From Branchiostoma floridae (lineage: Eukaryota; Chordata; Leptocardii; Amphioxiformes; Branchiostomatidae): a stretch of DNA of 64,000 nt. Positions 23,640 through 36,648 of this stretch are shown one piece after another. Numbering within the stretch: the first letter of the stretch is position 1; each line of letters begins with the position of its first letter. The position numbers and the translations under genes were made by a program. Where the stretch lies: contig NC_049992.1 of NCBI RefSeq assembly GCF_000003815.2, positions 10,045,407 through 10,109,406 on the forward strand. Reading direction: 5' to 3'. The notes beneath the pieces are model-generated. The model was not told the DNA's origin and ran no database searches. It was given only the letters and a program-made list of their open reading frames with translations.

Positions 23640-24607
23640 TGGCATTACTATTTGTATTTATTGAAGATTGGCTGTTTTCCATTTAATAGAAGATGGGTAA
23701 TAGAAATTTTAAGTTGAGAGAAAATAATTCCCTGATAGCAAAAGTTAATAAATTTGAATGATCAAGGATCAATCAATTATACAAAAAATGCTACGATAAT
23801 AAAAATTTATAAGTTACAAGCAAGTTTTTGTGGATGATTTGTAACAAGCACATATTGCACTCAAAAGATGCTATAAATGTTGGTAGCAAACACCTACAAT
23901 GTATGAAGGAAACTATATTGACCTTTGAATGTATTAATTTCAAAGGTAGTGGGACAACGTTTACTTTGTAAAAATGCGTTTCAATGAAGAAGGTGGATTG
24001 TAACTAAAACATACATGTATCAGAAAAATATGAATTATCATAAAGAATTATATCATAATTATGAATTTTCGATTTATCAATAATTCCATTTAGAAAACAA
24101 CTCTTACAATACAATATTTTGTTCTTTCCCCGCTTCTTGCAGTATGTTAAGTCTGTTATGAGTCATGCTCCACCTGTTACCACAACAGGGTTATATACAG
24201 ACCACAAAAATAGCTCCTGATCTCATGCACTTCAACCTGTTTGTCCTTGGACTGTACCAAGTGACAGCACCTGTAAGAGGGAATAGCATTAACAAGTGCT
24301 GAACCTTGGTTTTCCTACTACGCGCTAGTGTCATTTTTACAAAGCATTCCTACTCGTGTGATATCATATTAATGATTTGCTTGGGGATTATGCTCAATTC
24401 CCAATGGTGGTAGTTTTTTGTCGTCAGGACCTAAAATCAAATGCCATGACCACACCTTGTCTTCAAGCATTTGTAGAACGTCTCCTCTTTAAGCTCTGGT
24501 TCGAATTCTTTAATTAAGTGCAGTTTGGGAAAAAATTCAATAATGATATATTACCCCATGCTGGGTTTCCACATGGTACGGTCGCAGTGTGTCATTTTCG
24601 GTGCTGA

Positions 24608-25188
24608 CCAATCAGCGCGCTCCATTGCCGGCACGTCGGATCTCATGGCAACAAATGTTTTGGGACCAAAACATGGAGACGTGACCCAGCGCCCGAGCAA
24701 CGGGGCCGGATAGGAAAACCTATCGTCTGCAGCACGGAAATGCAAGAAAAACATGGGATTTTTGCTCAGAATTTAAAAACCGAGCTCATGGGAACTGAGC
24801 TTGACATATAACCTGAGGAATTCAGAGGAAGGTATGTCGCGAAGGCACCGTTTTACAACGTATTATAGGTCATTTATCGTCCAACATTTGCGGTTGGTCG
24901 GACGATAAGTCGCTTGATTTTCCATGAACTGTTTAGTTGCATTGCATGACGCATGTTAACTGATGAATTTTAAATCAAACCACCACATCTCTTGAGGAGG
25001 GACAAGTATTTCTGAGCGTCCTGTCAGGATATATATCTGTCGACATTTCACGTGACGCACGGGCGAAAGGACCTTACGACTCCGCCTTTCGCGCCAAAAC
25101 AATTTGATACTCAGGTGGGTAACGGGACCCGCTCCGAGGGAAAAGCTCACGTGCCTCGGTCATTGTTGGAGGTCCGTGCCGAGCCGGT
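24608..25188 (+). promoter_or_regulatory. Putative promoter/5'UTR of the 25189 gene
   Basis: A CCAAT box in a good context (GACCAATCAGCG) is at 24608-24612. Two CACGTG E-boxes are at 25049-25054 (inside palindrome TCACGTGA) and 25148-25153. The last 140 bp are CpG-richer than the surroundings. There is no stop-free coding continuation upstream of the ATG at 25189 in its frame that looks conserved. Confidence 0.5.
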
Positions 25189-28100
25189 ATGGCGGGGAAA
25201 ACCGGTGGGAAGGTTGGCTTTCCTAGCGGCGGGAAAGTGGGCTTCTCCAGCGGCAAGAGAGGCGCATCTGCCCCCGTGTCGTCCTCGGACGAGGAAGAAA
25301 TCGAGAAGGAAGTTCAGGAGCCGAAGGAGGACTATGAAAACATCGCCTCTCCCTGTAGCAGTACGTCAAGCGGACCGGTGTACGAGAGACAACCGGGCTT
25401 TGAGAAACACGGACACGAAGTGGTCGTCCCGAGAAGACCCAAGATCAAACACAAGATCAAGCGGAAGAAGATGGCAAACTTTATGCTGGGCGGAGACCAT
25501 GATTTCTACACAGCGAGTCGGGGGAGGAGGAAGGATGGCACCATGGTACCCACGCCCCCCAGCAAGGGCAAGCCCAAAAGGGGTAAGTCACAGACAGGTG
25601 TAACGTCCACAGGTGCGACACACATGTGTCTGCAGGTGTGGCAACTCCCTGTACTGTCAGATGCACTAACCTGGTATAAAATGACCAGCTCATGCAATCA
25701 TTGCTGGTGATATCTATTTTAATGACCTTTAAAACATCACAAACATACTTATGATACGCTTCCCATCTCAAACATGAATAGTCTTAGACTTGTGGCTTCA
25801 GAAACGTGGCAACACCAATAATGTATACGAAATACTAGTACATGAAATGATATAAAATGACCTGCTCATCCAATTGCTGGTGATATATCTAAACATTACA
25901 AACACGTTTATGATACGCTTCCCACCTACATCTCAAACATGAATAGTCTAACTTAGACTTATGGCATCAGAAATGCTGCACACCAATTATGTAGAGGAAA
26001 TACATGAAATGAGATAAATTTGCTATTTTTTACATATTTTCACAATTTCAAATTTTGACCTTTGACCTCCCAACATCCTGTTATAAGTTTTTTTCATCAT
26101 AAATTCATGGTCTTATAATATCACTATCATCTAACTTATCTATACATGTAACGTTATGTGTGTGCGTATGTCGTGTTCCTTGAAAATACATGTAGCTGTA
26201 CGCCTTTGACAGTAACAGTATTGTCAATAATGGCAGATAAACGAAAAAAAATTTATAAATGCTATCATTTAATTGTAAAACAGAGGTTGACCAGAAGACA
26301 AGACCAAAAATTCTCCTGCATATGCCAATACCTTTTTGGGCCTGAGGTGTATCTGATGGTATTTCAGGTGCTAATTACCTCACCAGAAGTGTCAGGTGCA
26401 ACCACCTGTTTGCGGTTAGCTGCTAATTCATGCAGGTGCAAAGAAGGTGTGGCTGTTAATGGTTCATTGCCGCATAAGTCAACAAAAGTGCCTCTTGATA
26501 AACCTCCGTATCAAAGATCACAGAAAAAAATCTGTTCCCAAAAGTTGTGAACAGTAACATTACTCCTACTTTTCCGTCAGCTTTTCCCCATACAACCTTT
26601 TAAAGGGACTGTGTAACGGTACACAGCACACCTTTGCGCTCCATATACCACCAAACAAAATTAGCCCACCCTCGCAACCGTACATGGGCAGCGATGCAAA
26701 ACACAACTTAGTTATGCATTTGGATTGACCTGTATACGTGTACCTTAGAAACCTGCCAATGCCTTATTTGTTGTGAATTTAGATCAGCTTGAAGCAAGTT
26801 CAGTCTTCAGTATCAAAGTCATCTTAATCTTGCTGATGATTTGCACATCATATCAGCAAAAACATGGTTATCCTTCATGAGATATCTGGGCCACAAGTAC
26901 ATGCTGATTTGCTGGAGCCATATGGAATCGTTGTACCAAAGTTCATAATTTTGATCATTGTAAACATATTATTAAACATTGGTTCCTCACACTTTTTCTT
27001 ACTGATCAGACCATTTTAATGAATTTTGCAATAGGAGGCAAGGTCTATGGTATCATTTATTACATAATTTTTTTTTTCAAAATGTGTGTCAAGGTTGGCA
27101 TGGCTTAAAAACCTGTACATTGTTTCCGCTCTATCACCTATGTGGTTCTTTTCTCGCTCAGTCTGAATTCATGCTTTCAACCAGAGAATACCCTTCTTTT
27201 GGCCCACAAAACCTTTCTTCTTGGAGCAGGTAGATTTTTTAATGGAACTCAAAGGTGGAAAGGGAAAAAGATAATGGCATTGGTGGCTGCAGCATATTTG
27301 GCAACATGCCTGGAGTACAGTATGTCCTAGAATATTTGTGGTTTGTTGGCCGGCTGTTAATAATAATAGTATCAGTATGGAAATAGTAGGATTGCCAAGT
27401 ATGTCAAATATCTCTTTTTGAGTAATGGTTTGTAGAAACCATACTTGAAAGGAAATGTTTTAGAAACAGGTGGGTCCCTTGCTCAGGTTGCTTTTAATGC
27501 CAATGCAGATCTTAGATTCTGATAACTAAAGGTGAATAGATGTCACTTCAAAGGGCAAGTCCTTTTCAGCAATTAAATTCCTTGAAGAAAACGATACGAG
27601 AAATCAAGGAGCTTTTATCTTGTTGCCTAGTTTTTGGATAAATGGTACCAAAGAAGATTGGAATATTGTGGCCAGGCTCATCACTAAGTTGTCTGCATCT
27701 TCACCGGTACTGTATTCAAGTTGTTGTGATGACAATTAAGAAAAAACAGCTGTTAGTAAGCACAATTACAATGCTTATGTTAGCAGTGGTTCCCAAGAGA
27801 AGTCAGCCTAGTGCATGTACATGTATCATTTGGTATGGATAAGGAGGGTATATGTAGAAAGGGGATGTGGAAGTGATGGTGATGAGATGTCAGTAAATTT
27901 TTCTCTAAAGGTTAACAGGTGGGTGTATTTTTCTTCCTTTTCTGTTACCAGTATTTTACATTTGAATTCTGTCAACTTGCTTGAATTTGGGTAATTTTTT
28001 TCCTTAATTTTCTGCATCTACACACATACACAGAGAGAGTGAGAGAGAGTGTCAGAAACATTTGCCATATTATTATACCATATGTAATCAGGCTTAACAG

Positions 28101-31100
28101 ATCAGGGTCTTACTCTTCTCATACAGGGTATTTAAGTCTAAGGAGCTTGGTTCTTTTGGAGGAGAACCCTTCATATCATAAGCTGCATCTATGACCAACA
28201 CCTGCAGAAAAAAAACAATGGATTCAAAGCAGATGAACATTAATGTTAAGGTTATTCTCAAAAATTCATTTTGCAAGATAGACACCTTAAAACAATAATT
28301 GCAACTAAGAGAGAGCAAAAAGACCAGATCTAGTCAACAAATATCAGAATATTGTAGCTAACCAAGCACCAATAAAAATGGAGTCTAGTGGATGATATCA
28401 TTATTCACAGTTGATGTTGATGGGAGGCAGCAATTCAAGCAGCTGTTCTATAAAGTATTATGCTTGTTATGCAGGCGTAACAATCTGCACATTACTGTGT
28501 AATAATTGAGCAATCTCCAGAGGCCTTTTACATCCTGAGTGCAGATGTGTTTCCAGAAGCTTCTTGTACCTTGTTGAAGAGGTCATGTCAAGGGGAATGA
28601 GATGTTGTTATGCACCAACAGGCCTTAAGCTGGAAGGATACAGGGCTAATCCTCCCTGAGGAAAGGCACGGATGTTGGGAGGTTTAATTAGGCAATCTTG
28701 AAAGGGGATAAACACATGTATCTGCTCCTACAGCAGTATCTGCTCCTAAAACTTGAATCTCAAGTAAAACTGAGTCTAATATCTGAGTAAGAATATCTAA
28801 AAAAAACTCAGAGAAGCCAAATTGATGATTTTATCTGAGGGCGATGAAATATAAAACTGATCATCATGGTCTCCTTCCTGTACTAATCTCCAACCAGATC
28901 CTACGGTACCATAAGATAGTATCAAAAGCTGGCAGAGGAGTGAAGCCGGCTTAGGAGTGTGTTTCGCTACATTGACAAATGCACACAGACATTTATAGAC
29001 TTGGAGAGCCCGGCATATGGGTTGACGAACTAGATGTTGAGAAGCACAGTTTTCCATGGTCGGTCACTGGAGTGTTGTTTTTTCCTCTGAACGCTTCAAG
29101 TGCTCATTATCGTCCAGTCAGATAACAATAGTTGCCTGGATACCCAGCTATGGTGAAGAGGCAAATTGTATCAAATCTCCTCTCACACTAACGTCACACA
29201 GAGTTCACTACAACAATAAGGGAAAGAAAAGCAGGCTTTCAGCTTCCTTTGACCACTCATGAAAACAAGAATTATTCCGTTCTTTCCATATCAGCCATGT
29301 AGAAATGTCCATTGAATATTTACTATGCAACTTCCCAAGATTAGGCCGTAACCACCACCGAAAAAAGGTTCCTACCAGTGATTTAATTACTGAAGTACCC
29401 CCCAGGTCCTCAAAGGAAATAAGGCATGACCATTGTTATGTTCTTCCTTATTTGCTGAATAGTAGGTAAAATAGACGTCCTTGATCAAAACACAGGTTTC
29501 CTGGATACTGTTGGAGGAGTCCCAAACTACTTATAAAATCATTACCTGACCCATTTGGGAGGTGTACCTACAGCTTATAAAGGGCTGTGGTAATTCAATA
29601 AAAGTTGTGAGTTTGGAGTAGACGAGGAGGCAACTGTTTTTAGAAATGGGAAATTCATCTTAAGTGGAAGAATATGTAATTAAAATTTCCAAAATGGAAT
29701 GGTATGACAAAGATGAAGAAAGTTAGCTCTTTTTTTAACAGGATGGTAGTGAAGAAAATTAAGTGTCAACAAAACAAGTGGCAGAACAAGTGAGAATTAC
29801 AATTAGATGAACATCTGTAAATTATAGGGGATGAGGTACTAGGTACATGTATTCAGCTAAAAAATGTAAATGAAAAGAAGACTGACACCCTGACAAAAAA
29901 AAGACTTTTGTGTGTAGAAAAGTGATGGACAATATCCCTCTCATATTTAGAGCACAGGTTCCACCCATGCAGCATATTGGTTACTCAGCTATGGCCACAC
30001 CAGTTTGTTACCCACTTACCTCAGACTGTAACCACACAAATCCTCTCAATCATGTGCCATAATTGAATAGCCTTCAGGGATATCTTAGAATTAATGTCTT
30101 GGAACTTTCTCCTATGACAAAACATTGAATGTTACCATGATTCTTTGCATGCAAGAGCTCTAGTAGTAGAGATTTTGACAAGGTATTAGAATTGAGATCC
30201 TAATACTGTTGGCAGTGACATTACAAGTCTTCCTGAAAGGTTGTGGTTTCCTACAACTTACAAGCCTACAACTTTCACCTCTTTTGAGAAATAGGTCAGA
30301 ATGGTGTCGGGCCCTATTATGATTGGTCACCAAGTAACAGAGTGGGTGTGGCAGGGGCTTATCTTTGTAATGGGCAGGGTGGTATTTGTTGTGACAACAA
30401 ATTGGTGCTATGTCAATAAGGAAGTCTTTGTGAAAAAGGCTACTACAAACTAGGAAAAGATAAGTGACAGGCTTAGAGGATTAGAAATACTTTTTACCCT
30501 TTTTGACAAACCTTGCCTTTTAAATGATTATATGAAGTTCAAAAGTTACAGCATTGAACTGAAATGTTGTATTTTCCTTTCCTGTGAAATACAGCATGGA
30601 TAGATTGCCCTTATAGTGAATCAAATGAAAACAAGCACATGCCTTAAAGAAACAAAACAGTTGGCAAAGTTGCTGACAATTTTCTCATTTTTCTTTTTTT
30701 TTAATTACAAAAAAAGACAAGAAAAGATATGATCTTTGAGATCTATTTTTAGCTAATACCGATACAGGAAAATTCTTGACTAAACCATTTCCCCAACCTT
30801 GCTGCAGATTGTACCCTAAATGCTATTTGACATGTTTTAGACTTTGTCCCTCACCAATGCTATGTGATATCCTACAATGACAAATAGAATTGAAAATGTT
30901 GCAGCATTTGACATCATAATTATTTTGGAGGCAAGGACAAGATATTCTTATATTTGCCTCATGACATCTGCTTGCATTCGGACTTGGCTCCAGAAAACTG
31001 TACCCTACAACACCCTTTACTGATGTCTACAATACAATCAAATCCATGGCCATTAGTAAGTGCAAGTATTCCAGCGTTGCCACGTCAACACAACAATCAA

Positions 31101-34100
31101 CCAATCAGAGCTTAGGGTACCAGTTCATTACACAATGCCAAGTGCTTTGTAAACATGCCAACATGGATAAGGAAGTTTGCAATTGCTACATATTTTTCCA
31201 ATGACAGTTGAACAATCATATGTACATGACACTTTGGTTTTCATCCTTTGAAATAGAATTCCTTAGCTTTGAATAATGGACAAGATGTTCCTCCCCTTTG
31301 CTACTGTGTATCTCAGTCAGCTGGAAGCATTTAGATTGCTCAGTCCACCTGAAATCCCAAACTCCCCTGGCTGTCTTCCTATTTCAGGCTTCAGTCATAG
31401 ATGCACAGCAGGGATGCTGACAGGAGCCTAACTACTAATAAAACTGTATGGCAGCATAATGAGGGTCTGCATGCTCTTTTCCGTAAGGCGTAGGCAGCCT
31501 ATTTTTTTTCCCATAACTCGTAGGGAAAACCATCTTATCTACGTAATTCGTAGCGAGGCAACCAAATTTTGCATGATTGCCTTCCTTGATTTAGCATAAT
31601 ATGTAGGGGGTTCTCTGTATTCAGCGTAAATCGTTGTCAGGTTGAACCCCCATGCAGACCCTCCATAATGAAACTGTAGGGCAGCAAGAAGCTTCTTGCA
31701 GTGTCAATGTTGTACATTTCAGCACAAACCATTGCCAAGACAGCACATAATGTATCTTTCCATTTTTGTCTGACTGTAACTAGTGTAAGATTTACAGTGA
31801 TCCTTATGTAGTCTTCACTTTATGGAGGTTGAAAAGAAGCGCCCGAAAGGTTAAACTTAAGACTTTACCTTGAGGCTAAAGCCTAAATATAAACATGGCT
31901 AACAAATCATCCTGCTTTGTAGAAACCCACAACAGGTGATCATCCCTCAGGTGTGGCAGGTTACTATGGTAACCAAACAACAAACACTTCGCTTTTCTGG
32001 TTGCCAATTCAGCAAAATAACTTTATGTGTGAGGCTTGTATTGTGAGAAATGTATCTGTTACCATGGGAATTTTCCCCTTCACGGTCTAATTAATTAGTC
32101 ATACTAATTTGTTGTATCACATTTTGAGAGCTGTCTCTACATCTAAACATCTGCATGGTAATTAAGGCTGCCAATCTTCATCCATAATGTGTTACTTTCA
32201 TGTAAACCAGTACACCTCAATATCAACTCACACAAGTCACACGTTCCTTCCACTGGTTACAGAGGCAAAACCTTGCAGAGTGACCATCATAGCATTGTTG
32301 ATAATGAAAATATTACCATGTTATATGTTTTATTGTCCTTTTGGACCTTTCTGTACAATGGTGCCCTGGACATTAACATAGAGGACCATTGTTCATATCC
32401 AGTCATTATTGTGTAGTCAGACAGGCCTGTTGATGTCCCAAATTTTGCCAGTGTGACAGGTAATGAAAAATTCATATCCTAACCATCTCAAATTGATACG
32501 TCGATATGATGCCACAGAAATCAGGTCCCCAGGGGGCTGTTATCCCCCACCTCCAGTCACGTAAGGTTATGAAATGCACAAAATGGTCTTAATTGTTGGC
32601 TATGAAATATTACTTTCTGAAGTCTAGCAGCAAAATGTGTAAAATAGTTTTGCAATGCTAAAAAGATAGACACAATCACTGTGTCAGGGATCAAGGTTTT
32701 AAACACTTGGGTATTTTGTCAATTTGTCTGGTAAATATAATTTTCATCATCCTATCTTTTGTCTAGAGTGCATTGCAGAAATTCTGCCAATTATGAAAGG
32801 ATTTATGCAGGTGCTTGGATAAAAGCATATAAAGGATCTGGTCCAGTCTGACAGTGACCTGTGAACGTGGGGTCAGAGTGCCCATTCTTCTCGGTCCCCC
32901 ATGTGACTGCGGTTACCCTGTGCGTGACTTGTTTAGGCCGTGTTATTGTTGTTGTTGTCATGACGAGGGGCGGGGTCACTGGGGACTGATTACAAGGTAA
33001 ACGCCCGTGCCAGGTAGCGAACCCTGCGGACAACACGCCCGAGAGATCCCCTATTGTGGTACCTTTGAAAGGAAGAGAGTCTNNNNNNNNNNNNNNNNNN
33101 NNNNNNNNNNNNNNNNNNNNNNNNNNNNNNNNNNNNNNNNNNNNNNNNNNNNNNNNNNNNNNNNNNNNNNNNNNNNNNNNNNGCAGGAAGGTATAAACTA
33201 AGGATGTTGTTTGGCATCTGTCAGTGGTGTGATCCTAAACCCTACCTGTGTGGCAGGTCAATTATAGAGCCTTAGGTGCTTTCACTGGGAAGGTTAAACC
33301 TTACTTCAAACAGATACAGGGCAGGCATGAACAGACCAGACAGATGACATTTTATTCTGGATCTGGAACAAACAAAAAAAGACCAAAATAAAACAATTGG
33401 AGATTGGCAATTGTTTTCTGATTAAAATTCTCAGTGTGTTTCTAAACCCATCATTTATCGTAAAGTCTTTGTAATATTTACTGGTCAAGATATTACAGCA
33501 CATTTACTCAATACTACACTCATGCACAGAACATTGTAACCTGCAGTACAATAAACACTATAAACCAAGCTGATACCAAATTATTATTGTGATCTGTTGA
33601 ACAAAGAAAAGCACAACTAGTACTGTAAATGCTAGTCAGAATAGGGAAACCCACTTGCAACTGAGAATCAAGATATCCCACTCATGTGGCCTTATGATGG
33701 TGATAAACAGTGTTTGATATGGAAACCACATCAGGCAAATCAACCTTTTTAAATATTTGCAGTGATCTTGATACGGTATGTAGAACTGATGATAACGCTG
33801 CCTGTGTTGTTAGTTACCTAGCCATCTCCATAATAGAGCGTGATCCAAGTGATCATGGACTCTGCATTGTGTATGGAGTAATATTCCACCAAATCATTGC
33901 AGGGTGGATGATAAGCATAATTGTTCCAAATGCAACAAAATCCCCACCCCCATTTGTTAATGTAACTCCAACTTAACAATTTTTGCAAATCCAGCATTTA
34001 AGATCAAGCAACTTTTGATGAACATTGCTATTTTACCTCTAAATTGTAAATGATCTGGAAAAAATGCTTCCTTCAAGTCCAAAGTCAAATTTCAGCTGAT

Positions 34101-36261
34101 TGGCAAACAGGTGGTTTCTGCTATCATGATTGACAGGTGGTTGCTTAGTAACAGGTGGGCAATGATAAGAAATGGCTAAAGTGCAGGAGTCTTAACCTTG
34201 AACTAGGGATTCTTACTTTGTAAAGGATGGATGGAATTAAGAATATCAATTGTGAATACCAGTAGTAGGAAAATGGCTGTGTGGTATGGTTAATTTCATA
34301 CAAATGCTCTTACTGATATGCAACTGCAAACACCAGCCTATGTTGAGCAAATTTTCCATCTCTGTCTATTTGATTTTGAGGAACAGTTGTTTTCAAAGGA
34401 TTTTCAGGATACCCATCTAGTTTGTAGATATGAAGTATGATGGCTGGATAACTGGCTTATTGATTTTTTTTCTGGTTGATTATTTTCCACAGACACTGTG
34501 CCCATGCGACTACGTGCCCTGCCCCAGTCCTTCTGGCAGCAGCCCAACAACATGAACAACAATTCACCTGGTAGTTTGTACCCTGTTCTGCCTCCAGTCG
34601 TCAACAAGGAAGTATCCGGTATGTTAGATTCTCTCTTGTTCATGTCATAGGGGGTTGATTATTACTTTGCCTTTTTATGTAGTATATGTGACGAAGCTGT
34701 AAAGAGAGCAATGATGGCATACTTGACGTTTGAAGTTTCTACAGTTTTTATAAAGAGTTGACTACAGAGCACTGTATCAGTGAGACACAATAATGTTGTT
34801 GTTTGTAAAGGGAAAAGACTTAGTTAAGAATCCAGTGCCATACACCTTTTGTGAATGTTCTGATGTGCTAATTGAATGGAGAAACATTCCACCAAATTAT
34901 TGCAGGGAGGAAGTTAAGCATACTTGTTCCAAATTTAACATTCCTGCCAACCCGTAACTCCAACTTTACAAGTTATCCAAATCAGGCAATTAAGATCAAG
35001 CAACTTTTGATCAACATTGCTACCTTTCCTCTAAGTTGTAAATGGTCTGAAAAAAAAATACTTCCTTCAAAGTCAAGTTCCAGCTGATTGGCAAACAGGT
35101 GGTTTCTACTAACATGATTGACAGGTGGTTGCTTAGTAACAGATGGTTAATGACACCAATGTTGTAATGACTGTATATGTGGTAAAATGGCACATTTAGG
35201 CACATAGTTATGAGTTTGTTTGGCCACAGATGAAGATCTAGGCCAGGTTGTGTCTGTCCCTACAGAGATCCGGCCAGTCACCCCTCCAGAGGAGCGCACT
35301 GAGACAGACGTACAGGAAAAGGAAAGGACTGTCAGAAAGGACGAGGAAATCGTACCAACAAAACCAGAAAAGACTGTGGAGAAGGTCACCATTAAGGATG
35401 ACAAAGAAAAAACTGAGAAAGAAGTAAAGAAGGAAAAGATAGATCTTGTTGAGGAGGTTGTGTCGGGTGCAACAGTGACTGTGACAACAACGGCACCTCC
35501 CAGAACAAGGACTGTCAGAACTGTCACATCAACTGTCCCAAACACAGACCTGCTCTTCAGTTTGTTCGATGGAGTGGACCCGGAAACCAAGAGACAAACA
35601 GTCAAGTTGAAAAGGGGAAGGTGAGGGAACATTTGCGACTTCCTGAAAATAGACACAGATAAGGACTGACATTCCATCTGATTTTAGTCTGTTCATTGAC
35701 AGGTTTGTGCAAGGGTGACAGATGTTTTGAAATTACAACCATAACAAAAGACCCCCCCAAAATGCTGTGAAACATGTAAAACAATTTAATAACATCTTGT
35801 CTGTAATCTTTGTGTGGCATAATCTTCAAATGTAATGGGGGAAACTATACAACTAGCTCAAATTTTATAGAAGACATGTTTAAGTACCTGCAGAAGAAGA
35901 GATATTTCTTAAAAGCTTAATAATTGTCCTTGCCTTTTGTGGTGTCATATTTGTAACATTTGTCCCCTTCCTCCAATTTGTTAGACCAAAAAGAATACAC
36001 CTGGAGGGAATGAATGCACCGCGACCTCGTTCCCAGGACAACGACCCTTACATGGTGGACAACATTGCGGAGAGACTTTTTCCCGTGCTGTCGTTAGAGA
36101 ACCGCAAACAGAACACCAACCCTGCCAACCCTAACGTCACGACCACGCTGCACTACATCACGCTAAACGGGGAGGATGAGAAGTCATCTGTGTCGCTCCC
36201 AGCAGTGAGAGTAGAGACCAACTACTCACAGATGTTGTCAGAACTTGTCATGCACATATAG
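25189..36261 (+). CDS. Unrecognised four-exon gene, 395 aa, basic/charged protein
   Basis: Exons 25189-25582, 34493-34618, 35230-35620 and 35985-36261 join in phase (1188 nt). I do not recognise the family. The N-terminus repeats GGKVGF (6-19), followed by an acidic Ser patch SSSDEEEIEKE (31-41). A basic cluster PRRPKIKHKIKRKK (81-94) looks like a nuclear-localisation signal. Exon 3 encodes a Lys/Glu-rich charged stretch. The last exon looks most conserved (DNDPYMVDNIAERLFPVL, then LHYITLNGED and ends SELVMHI). There is no signal peptide or membrane segment. Intron 1 is 8.9 kb; the others are short. A nuclear or cytoskeletal role is only a guess. That it is a real gene rests on four phase-compatible exons with good splice sites. 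Confidence 0.85.
25674..26020. repeat. Tandem duplication, about 175-bp unit
   Basis: Two adjacent copies share TATAAAATGACC, TTGCTGGTGATAT, TATGATACGCTTCCCA and AAACATGAATAGTCT in the same order, diverged by small indels. Confidence 0.8.
28114..28201 (-). other. Orphan exon-like segment
   Basis: On the minus strand a long pyrimidine tract and acceptor (ttttttctgcag) precede 88 open bases, and a gtaaga donor follows. The frame starting VLVIDAAYDMKGSPP continues KEPSSLDLNTLYEK and looks protein-like. No partner exons are seen nearby on that strand. It may be a remnant of another gene, an exon captured by a transposon, or chance. I could not name the family. Confidence 0.35.
28886..28955. mobile_element. 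Half copy of the 3361-3526 MITE
   Basis: TAATCTCCAACCAGATCC then CGGTACCATAAGATAGTATC and AAAGCTGGC match the left arm and inner edge of that family. The right arm is missing. Confidence 0.65.
31461..31663. mobile_element. TIR element with internal 30-bp-period repeats
   Basis: Termini GAGGGTCTGCATG and its exact inverse are flanked by CATAAT on both sides, a likely target duplication. Inside, a CRTAANNCGTAG motif occurs at 31482, 31512, 31542, 31595 and 31625: four intervals, three of 30 bp and one of 53. It has no coding capacity. Confidence 0.75.
33083..33182. other. Assembly gap (100 N)
   Basis: Run of N; length is a placeholder. Confidence 0.99.
33873..34166. repeat. Direct repeat flanking exon 2 of the 25189 gene, left copy
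   Basis: Shares with 34874-35152 the blocks TTCCACCAAAT, AAGATCAAGCAACTTTTGAT, CAGCTGATTGGCAAACAGG and TGATTGACAGGTGGTTGC, in order. Divergence is moderate. The copies lie 1 kb apart on either side of exon 2. Confidence 0.85.
34874..35152. repeat. Direct repeat flanking exon 2 of the 25189 gene, right copy
   Basis: Partner of 33873-34166, in the same orientation. Either a local duplication or two insertions of one repeat family; no terminal inverted repeats were seen. Confidence 0.85.
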
Positions 36262-36548
36262 TGCTGCGACAGCATTGGACGTTTGTTTCACTGGAGCATG
36301 CTGCACAGTTGTGTTCTGTTAGAGATGTCAGATTTGACAGTGGTTGCAAGTGTGATGATTAGTAGTTCATTATTTCTATTGTTCTGTAGAATTTCTACCA
36401 TTCTACTACTATCTCCCTCCTCTGAACAAGTGTAACTAGTAAGAGTAAAACTCTGAGGGACCAACATTTTCTATGGTCTATTTTCTATGGAACCTGCAGT
36501 TCCATCTGTGGATGCTAGATGACACTTTTTCACAACATACAATTTCAG

Positions 36549-36648
36549 NNNNNNNNNNNNNNNNNNNNNNNNNNNNNNNNNNNNNNNNNNNNNNNNNNNN
36601 NNNNNNNNNNNNNNNNNNNNNNNNNNNNNNNNNNNNNNNNNNNNNNNN
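36549..36648. other. Assembly gap (100 N)
   Basis: Run of N in the 3' region of the 25189 gene. Confidence 0.99.

Larger units (their letters stand above)
20879..25188. other. KIF17 3' region, intergenic DNA and next promoter
   Basis: After the KIF17 stop there is no canonical AATAAA close by that I could pick with confidence. The stretch holds a tRNA-like element (21484-21569), part of a TCTAGCCAGC-type repeat (22868-22935) and a MITE (23453-23639), and otherwise AT-rich DNA with only short chance reading frames. The last 0.6 kb looks like promoter DNA of the next gene. Confidence 0.5.
25583..34492. other. Large first intron (8.9 kb) of the 25189 gene
   Basis: Contains a tandem duplication (25674-26020), a minus-strand exon-like segment (28114-28201), a MITE relic (28886-28955), the 30-bp-period element at 31461-31663, an assembly gap (33083-33182) and the first copy of a direct repeat (33873-34166). 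The remaining sequence is AT-rich with only chance reading frames; I see no other exon. Confidence 0.6.

Noticed and set aside
25052..25603. 183-aa plus-strand frame over the start of the 25189 gene
   Set aside because: It is a shadow frame; the 25189 frame continues in phase into three further exons and this one does not.
27172..27239. Possible extra plus-strand exon in the 8.9-kb intron (acceptor ctcgctcag, donor gtagat)
   Set aside because: Its 68-nt length would break the frame between exons ending and starting in phase 1.
31482..31636. CRISPR-like spacing of short repeats
   Set aside because: The repeats are only 12 bp and degenerate, lie inside a TIR element, and the genome is animal.
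35147..35677. 176-aa minus-strand frame
   Set aside because: Antisense of the Lys/Glu/Thr-rich exon 35230-35620, giving a Ser/Val/Thr-rich artefact.
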